From: an uncultured Clostridia bacterium
GTDB taxonomy: Bacteria > Bacillota > Clostridia > Oscillospirales > Ruminococcaceae
Reading direction: 5' to 3'
DNA: 64,000 nucleotides
Assembly: GCA_947630845.1 (NCBI GenBank)
Contig: CANRJB010000002.1
Location: 1 to 64,000 of the forward strand
A model generated the notes under the pieces. That model saw only the letters and a program-made list of their open reading frames with translations. It ran no database searches and was not told the DNA's origin. Below, piece by piece: positions 60,051 to 64,000 of the stretch. The stretch's first letter is position 1; each line of letters begins with the position of its first letter. Both the position numbers and the translations under genes were made by a program.

Positions 60051-61907
60051 ATGGGAGAAAAAAGGATGTGCTACGGCTGTATGGAACGGATACCCGAAGA
60101 AAGTACCGTCTGCCCGATCTGCGGCTATCATGAATCGACCCCGACGGACAGGAACTATCTTACACCCGGCACTCTTCTCAATAACCGCTATATTGTCGGC
60201 ATTCTGCTGAATCATAACAGCGAAGGGGCTACCTATATCGGCTATAACCAGTCTATCAACTGTAAAGTCCTCATCCGGGAATATATGCCCACCGTGTTCT
60301 GCTCCCGTGTGAGAGGGAAAGCTACCATCAGCGTCAATCCGCAGCAGCTTGTACAGTATAAGGCACTGATGGCAGATTTTACGGAACTGAACAAAAACCT
60401 TGCCCAGATGCGCAGTGCCGCACTCATCAATCCGACACTCGATCTTTTCTCCGAAAATAATACGACCTATGCCATCTCTGAATATATCGAAGGTGTCAAG
60501 CTCGTGGATTACCTCAAAGACAATGCCGGCGAGCTGACATGGAATCAGGTATCCACCATGTTCCCCCCCTTCTTTACCACACTGAGCCTTGTCCACAATA
60601 ACAACATCATCCACCGTGCCATCAGCCCGGAGACGATCTATGTCACGGAAAAAGGGGAGATGAAGCTCTGTGGTTTCTGCATCCCGACCGTCCGCACGGT
60701 ACATACCGATCTGCCGTGTGAGATGTTTCATGGCTATGCCGCACCGGAGCAGTACAGCCCCAGTACCCGGCAGGGTACATGGACAGATGTTTACGGCATC
60801 TGTGCCGTGCTGTACCGCATTCTGACCGGATGCAAGCCGACCGATGCCCCGAGCCGGATGCAGAATGACAATCTCTGCGCACCGCATGAGATGAATCCGA
60901 ATATTCCGAAGCATGTTTCCCGTGTCATCATGAAGGGCATGAGCCTGTTTTCCGAAGACCGCATCCAGACGGTCACGGAGCTTGTCACACAGCTTTTCGA
61001 GCAGGAGAACGATGCAGCACCAAAGCCCGTCCCACAGGAACCCACACGCCGTCAGCAGCAGTCAAAACAGCAGCGTCATCCTGAACCGGAGCATCGCCGT
61101 TCTCCCCAGAAAGAGACATTCCATACACGGGAAGATTATGTGGTGCAGAGCCATGAAAACGTCATCGACCGCATCAAGATCCCGATCATTATCACTGTTT
61201 TGCTTGTCTGCGTCGTGCTGGTCATTATCATCGTTGCGATCAATCTGTTCGGTATGAATACACTGCCGGCTGAGCAGAGCCAGATCGAGACGGTCATGAC
61301 ACAGCCGCCCTACGAGACGAATAATATTGTACTTGAATCCGAAGTAGAAACGACCGAACCCACTGCGGACAGCCAGATGCCCGATCTGGTCGGCAAGAAT
61401 TACGAGACCAAGAAAGAACTGCTCGAACAGGACGGATGGCTGTATCTTGAAGCGGAATATGATTTCAGTGATGAATACAAGGCAGGCTTGATCATAGAAC
61501 AGGAGCTTGCACCGGGTACACCTTTCCAGAGCGGCACGACTGTGAAGGTCGTCGTCAGCAAAGGACCGTCGTCTATTGTGCTGCCGGATTTCGAGGGCTT
61601 GACCCTGTCGGAGTACGAAGCAAAGCTTGACGAGTTAGGGCTGACTGCCCACAACAGCGAAGCCGTGGTGAATTACGATTATAAAAACGGCTATGTTGTC
61701 TCCCTGAGCCACGAAGTCGGAGAGAAGTTTGACATGACCGGTTCAGAGACACTCAAGATCTATTATGCCAACAATCCCGAACCGACAAGCAGTCCGGAAC
61801 CGATCAACACAACTCCTGCTGAAGAAAGCTATGGCGGCGAAGAGCCAAATGTGGACATCCCGCCGGAGGAATCCATTGAACCGCCTCCTGCACCCATGCC
61901 TGAGTAA
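60051..61907 (+). CDS. Zinc-ribbon, membrane-anchored PASTA protein kinase homologue, probably a pseudokinase
   Basis: The 618-residue protein has an N-terminal zinc ribbon (C7, C10, C21, C24), a kinase-like domain (about 40-320), a charged linker and a membrane helix (about 380-405). Two PASTA domains follow (about 440-580; MPDLVGKNYETKK, LPDFEGLTLSEYEAK), then a Pro/Glu-rich tail. Key kinase residues are lost: the catalytic loop reads HRAISPETI (HRD Asp to Ala), DFG is GFC (in LCGFCIP), and the Gly loop is degenerate. APE-type (AAPEQY) and helical-lobe features remain. PASTA domains usually bind muropeptides or beta-lactams. ATG 60051 follows AAAGGAG by nine bases. It is transcribed alone. 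Confidence 0.9.
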   Translation: MGEKRMCYGCMERIPEESTVCPICGYHESTPTDRNYLTPGTLLNNRYIVGILLNHNSEGATYIGYNQSINCKVLIREYMPTVFCSRVRGKATISVNPQQLVQYKALMADFTELNKNLAQMRSAALINPTLDLFSENNTTYAISEYIEGVKLVDYLKDNAGELTWNQVSTMFPPFFTTLSLVHNNNIIHRAISPETIYVTEKGEMKLCGFCIPTVRTVHTDLPCEMFHGYAAPEQYSPSTRQGTWTDVYGICAVLYRILTGCKPTDAPSRMQNDNLCAPHEMNPNIPKHVSRVIMKGMSLFSEDRIQTVTELVTQLFEQENDAAPKPVPQEPTRRQQQSKQQRHPEPEHRRSPQKETFHTREDYVVQSHENVIDRIKIPIIITVLLVCVVLVIIIVAINLFGMNTLPAEQSQIETVMTQPPYETNNIVLESEVETTEPTADSQMPDLVGKNYETKKELLEQDGWLYLEAEYDFSDEYKAGLIIEQELAPGTPFQSGTTVKVVVSKGPSSIVLPDFEGLTLSEYEAKLDELGLTAHNSEAVVNYDYKNGYVVSLSHEVGEKFDMTGSETLKIYYANNPEPTSSPEPINTTPAEESYGGEEPNVDIPPEESIEPPPAPMPE

Positions 61908-61917
61908 TATGGAATAC

Positions 61918-61954
61918 GCCCCCTTTGCCGTATGGCAAGGGGGGAAATTTTTTT
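61918..61954 (+). terminator. Terminator after the PASTA pseudokinase
   Basis: CCCCCTTTGCC-GTAT-GGCAAGGGGGG followed by AAATTTTTTT. Confidence 0.88.
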
Positions 61955-61964
61955 GAAAAAACAC

Positions 61965-61993
61965 TTGACAAATGTATTTTCATGTGGTATACT
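61965..61993 (+). promoter_or_regulatory. Sigma-A promoter of cysK
   Basis: TTGACA (61965-61970), 17-bp spacer, TATACT (61988-61993). Just downstream lies ACATATA-GGTT-TATATGT (about 62007-62024), a candidate operator. Confidence 0.82.
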
Positions 61994-62006
61994 ATAAACA
62001 TACAAA

Positions 62007-62024
62007 ACATATAGGTTTATATGT
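62007..62024. promoter_or_regulatory. Candidate operator in the cysK leader
   Basis: The 7-bp inverted repeat ACATATA/TATATGT with a GGTT spacer sits directly after the cysK -10. Cysteine genes in Firmicutes are often repressed by Rrf2-type regulators (CymR). The match to a defined CymR box is not exact. Confidence 0.35.
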
Positions 62025-62046
62025 AGTTTGAAAGGAGTGTTTCCTG

Positions 62047-62979
62047 ATGGGAAAGGTATATGAGAATTTCACGGAGCTGATCGGCAGCACACCACTGCTG
62101 CACCTGCGCCACATCGAACAGGCAGAGGGTCTGTCTGCCACGATCCTCGGCAAGATCGAAGCTTTCAATCCGGCAGGCTCTGTCAAGGACAGAGTCGCAC
62201 TTGCCATGATCAATGATGCAGAAGAAAGAGGTGTCCTGAAACAGGGCAGCGTCATCATCGAACCCACTTCCGGCAATACCGGCATCGGACTTGCGGCAGT
62301 TGCCGCAGTGCGTGGATATCGCATCATCATCGTCATGCCGGAAACCATGAGCATCGAACGCCGCAACCTCATGAAGGCATACGGTGCAGAGCTGGTGCTG
62401 ACCGAAGGGGCAAAGGGCATGAAGGGTGCTGTCGAAAAGGCAGAGGAGCTGGCAAAGGAGATCCCCGGCAGCTTCATCCCGTCGCAGTTCACAAATCCGG
62501 CAAACCCGGCAATGCATGAACGGACGACAGGTGTCGAGATCTGGGAGGATACAGACGGCAAGGTCGATATCTTTGTAGCCGGAGTCGGCACAGGCGGCAC
62601 GATCAGCGGCGTAGGTGCATATCTGAAGGCAAAGAAACCGGATGTGCAGATCGTGGCAGTTGAACCGAAAACCTCTCCGCTGCTGTCCGAAGGTCATGCA
62701 GGCGGTCATAAAATTCAGGGTATCGGTGCAAACTTTGTGCCGGAAACACTCAACACCAGTATTTACAATGAGATCATCACTGTAGAGAACGAAGCAGCCT
62801 TTGAAACAGGCAGAGAGATCGCACGGAAAGAGGGAATGCTCGTCGGCATTTCTTCCGGTGCGGCAGTATGGGCTGCGATCGAGCTGGCAAAGCGTCCGGA
62901 AAACAAGGGCAAGACCATTGTGGCACTGCTTCCGGATACAGGCGAACGCTATCTTTCCACTCCCATGTTTGCAGGTTAA
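62047..62979 (+). CDS. cysK: Cysteine synthase A (O-acetylserine sulfhydrylase)
   Basis: The 310-residue PLP enzyme has [11 protein letters not shown] near residue 8, the PLP-Lys motif NPAGSVKDR near 41, the substrate loop [11 protein letters not shown] near 70, and [10 protein letters not shown] near 179. The C-terminal [10 protein letters not shown] is typical. It makes cysteine from O-acetylserine and sulfide. The serine precursor pathway (serC-serA) is also in the window. A GAAAGGAG SD and a strong promoter with a possible operator precede it. Confidence 0.97.
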   Translation: MGKVYENFTELIGSTPLLHLRHIEQAEGLSATILGKIEAFNPAGSVKDRVALAMINDAEERGVLKQGSVIIEPTSGNTGIGLAAVAAVRGYRIIIVMPETMSIERRNLMKAYGAELVLTEGAKGMKGAVEKAEELAKEIPGSFIPSQFTNPANPAMHERTTGVEIWEDTDGKVDIFVAGVGTGGTISGVGAYLKAKKPDVQIVAVEPKTSPLLSEGHAGGHKIQGIGANFVPETLNTSIYNEIITVENEAAFETGREIARKEGMLVGISSGAAVWAAIELAKRPENKGKTIVALLPDTGERYLSTPMFAG

Positions 62980-62984
62980 ACAAA

Positions 62985-63019
62985 AGATGCCCCCTTTCAC
63001 AGGCGAAAAGGGGGCATCT
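62985..63019 (+). terminator. cysK terminator
   Basis: AGATGCCCCCTTT pairs with AAAGGGGGCATCT (13 bp) with a loop of about nine bases, followed by a pyrimidine-rich CTCTCT. Confidence 0.75.
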
Positions 63020-63080
63020 CTCTGCATAAGTTTCAGATTCCCTGCATATCCTGTACCAAAACCCATGGGAGGAAACAAGT

Positions 63081-63356
63081 ATGCAGGAACAGATTGCCGA
63101 AAACCAGACACTGATCTTAGAGAACCGACATACCCTGACCATCTCCGGCGTTACCGACATTGACCGGTTTGATGAGCGTGAGATCGTCCTCTACACAAAG
63201 CTTGGCGAACTTACCATAGACGGCAGGGAGCTGCATATCAATGCCATCAGCATCGAAAAAGGCGATCTTTCCGTCGAAGGGGACATCTGGGGCATGCGCT
63301 ACGGCGACAAGGATAAACGCTCCCCCGTTTCCTTTATCGGGAGACTGTTCCGATGA
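63081..63356 (+). CDS. yabP: Sporulation protein YabP
   Basis: The 91-residue protein matches YabP: ILENRHTLTISGVTDIDRFDE, then VLYTKLGELTIDG(RELHI) and KGDLSVEGDI. It is a spore-coat/cortex assembly factor needed for spore formation in Bacillus. GGGAGGAAACAAGT precedes ATG. Its stop overlaps the start of yabQ (ATGA), the conserved yabP-yabQ-divIC order. Confidence 0.93.
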   Translation: MQEQIAENQTLILENRHTLTISGVTDIDRFDEREIVLYTKLGELTIDGRELHINAISIEKGDLSVEGDIWGMRYGDKDKRSPVSFIGRLFR

Positions 63357-63871
63357 TCACCTTTTCTGTACAGGATGAACTGCTGCGGTTTGCAGGGGCA
63401 TGTCTGCTCGGCATACCATCAGGTTTGCTGTTCGATGCCATGCGTCTCCTGCGCAGGCTCATCCGCCACAACGGAATTGCTGTGGCAGCGGAAGATCTGC
63501 TGTGGGTGCTGTCGGTATGTCTGATGCTGCTGATGTATGCGTCCGCATTTACGGAAGGCGTGTTCCGTGGATACTATGCCATCGGGTGTCTGCTTGGGTT
63601 TGCGGTCTATGAATGCCTGTTCGGACAGCCGGTAATGCGGCTGCTCACAGCGATCCTGCACCAGATGGCAGTACCGATGCGGACAATTGTGCAAAGGTTT
63701 GTACTGATATGTAAAAAAATAAGTATGAGATTTGTGAAAGTCTCCGAAAAAAAGGAAAAAGGAAAGGATTTTTATCAAAATCGCTTGCAGAGATCTATGA
63801 AAATGGTGTATAATAAACAAAGAGGGATAAAGGAAGGTAAGGCAAATGGCAGACAAAGAAAAAAACCCTGA
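63353..63871 (+). CDS. yabQ: Spore cortex biosynthesis protein YabQ
   Basis: The 172-residue protein has about three to four membrane helices in its first 110 residues. YabQ family features are seen: FAGACLLGIPSGLLFD near residue 12 and GYYAIGCLLGF. The rest is a basic cytoplasmic tail (KEKGKDFYQNRL). YabQ is essential for cortex peptidoglycan in Bacillus. Its ATG overlaps yabP. The last 26 bases overlap the next gene. Confidence 0.92.
   Translation: MITFSVQDELLRFAGACLLGIPSGLLFDAMRLLRRLIRHNGIAVAAEDLLWVLSVCLMLLMYASAFTEGVFRGYYAIGCLLGFAVYECLFGQPVMRLLTAILHQMAVPMRTIVQRFVLICKKISMRFVKVSEKKEKGKDFYQNRLQRSMKMVYNKQRGIKEGKANGRQRKKP
63785..63814 (+). promoter_or_regulatory. Possible promoter for divIC inside yabQ
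   Basis: TTGCAG (63785-63790), 18-bp spacer, TATAAT (63809-63814), about 31 bp before the divIC-like ATG. Confidence 0.55.
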
Positions 63872-64000
63872 AAAAAAGAAACGCTTCGGTGCTAAACTGC
63901 TCGGACGAATCGCAATCGTGCTGTTCATTCTGTTCTGTGCCGTTTCCGTGATCTCTATGCAGAATACCATCATAGAAAAGAGAAATGAACTTGCTGAACT
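63846..64000 (+). CDS. divIC: Septum formation initiator DivIC/FtsB-like (partial, cut by the window end)
   Basis: The ATG at 63846 follows AAGGAAGGTAAGGCAA. The first 51 residues are visible: a very basic N-terminus (MADKEKNPEKKKRFG), one membrane helix (RIAIVLFILFCAVSVISM) and the start of a coiled-coil extracellular region (ISMQNTIIEKRNEL), as in DivIC/FtsB. It would act with FtsL and DivIB at the division septum. The gene order yabP-yabQ-divIC supports the call. The 3' part is outside the window. Confidence 0.85.
   Translation, partial: MADKEKNPEKKKRFGAKLLGRIAIVLFILFCAVSVISMQNTIIEKRNELAE

Noticed and set aside
1-64000. tRNA, rRNA, CRISPR arrays, prophage or conjugative modules
   Set aside because: None recognised on either strand on reading; most gaps are short and explained by promoters and terminators.

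Overview
The window looks like a chromosomal segment of a Gram-positive, spore-forming, anaerobic member of the Oscillospiraceae, most like Ruminococcus. The reasons are: a secreted protein ending in a duplicated type I dockerin (a cellulosome tag); sporulation genes gpr, yabP, yabQ and a ytaF-like gene; a hrcA-grpE-dnaK-dnaJ operon with a perfect CIRCE operator; strong SD sequences and consensus sigma-A promoters; and moderate GC. I see no tRNA, rRNA, CRISPR array, prophage or insertion sequence. The species is not determined.

Layout. 51-1074: decayed 5'-truncated diguanylate cyclase. 1105-9527 (minus): a CmpB-family membrane protein, then a six-gene operon reading FHA-FHA-ABC ATPase, ABC-2 permease, PP2C phosphatase, Ser/Thr kinase with SH3b and C-type-lectin-like ectodomains, SH3b-repeat protein, small membrane protein. 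9897-14833 (plus): lipoprotein, sbcD, sbcC. 14855-16096 (minus): JAMM peptidase and ThiF/MoeB-like E1 enzyme. 16321-20595 (plus): secG, rnr, a TIM-barrel isomerase-like protein, nrdR, a membrane protein. 20644-26787 (minus): hrcA-grpE-dnaK-dnaJ plus an RCC1/dockerin protein. 27059-27616 (minus): zinc-ribbon/SHOCT-like protein. 27868-35741 (plus): ung, metF, a separate MetH-reactivation protein, a short metH, GH25 lysozyme, manA, ROK glucokinase, Uma2-like protein. 35858-36754 (plus): Rpn/transposase-like nuclease. 36833-37681 (minus): gpr. Then rpsT (plus) and serC-serA (minus).

40984-52357 is the classic origin-proximal run rpmH-rnpA-yidD-yidC-jag-mnmE-mnmG-rsmG-noc-parA-parB-serS. It carries three perfect 16-bp parS sites. 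dnaA and a recognisable oriC are missing next to rpmH, where serC-serA lies instead. 52407-59776 holds birA (minus), feoB, ytaF-like, a second CmpB-family gene (minus), typA, a leucine-rich-repeat lipoprotein and a detached feoA. 60051-61907 is a zinc-ribbon pseudokinase with PASTA domains, followed by cysK, yabP, yabQ and the start of a divIC-like gene cut by the window end.

The most interesting system is the 2053-9527 operon. Its transporter half resembles the mycobacterial FHA-ABC exporter Rv1747, which is controlled by the neighbouring kinase PknF, but here ATPase and permease are separate genes. It also brings its own phosphatase and a receptor-like kinase whose extracellular parts could read the cell wall. 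Together with the PASTA pseudokinase, this suggests a cell-envelope sensing network built on Ser/Thr phosphorylation. Functions are inferred from motifs by eye; no database search was run.
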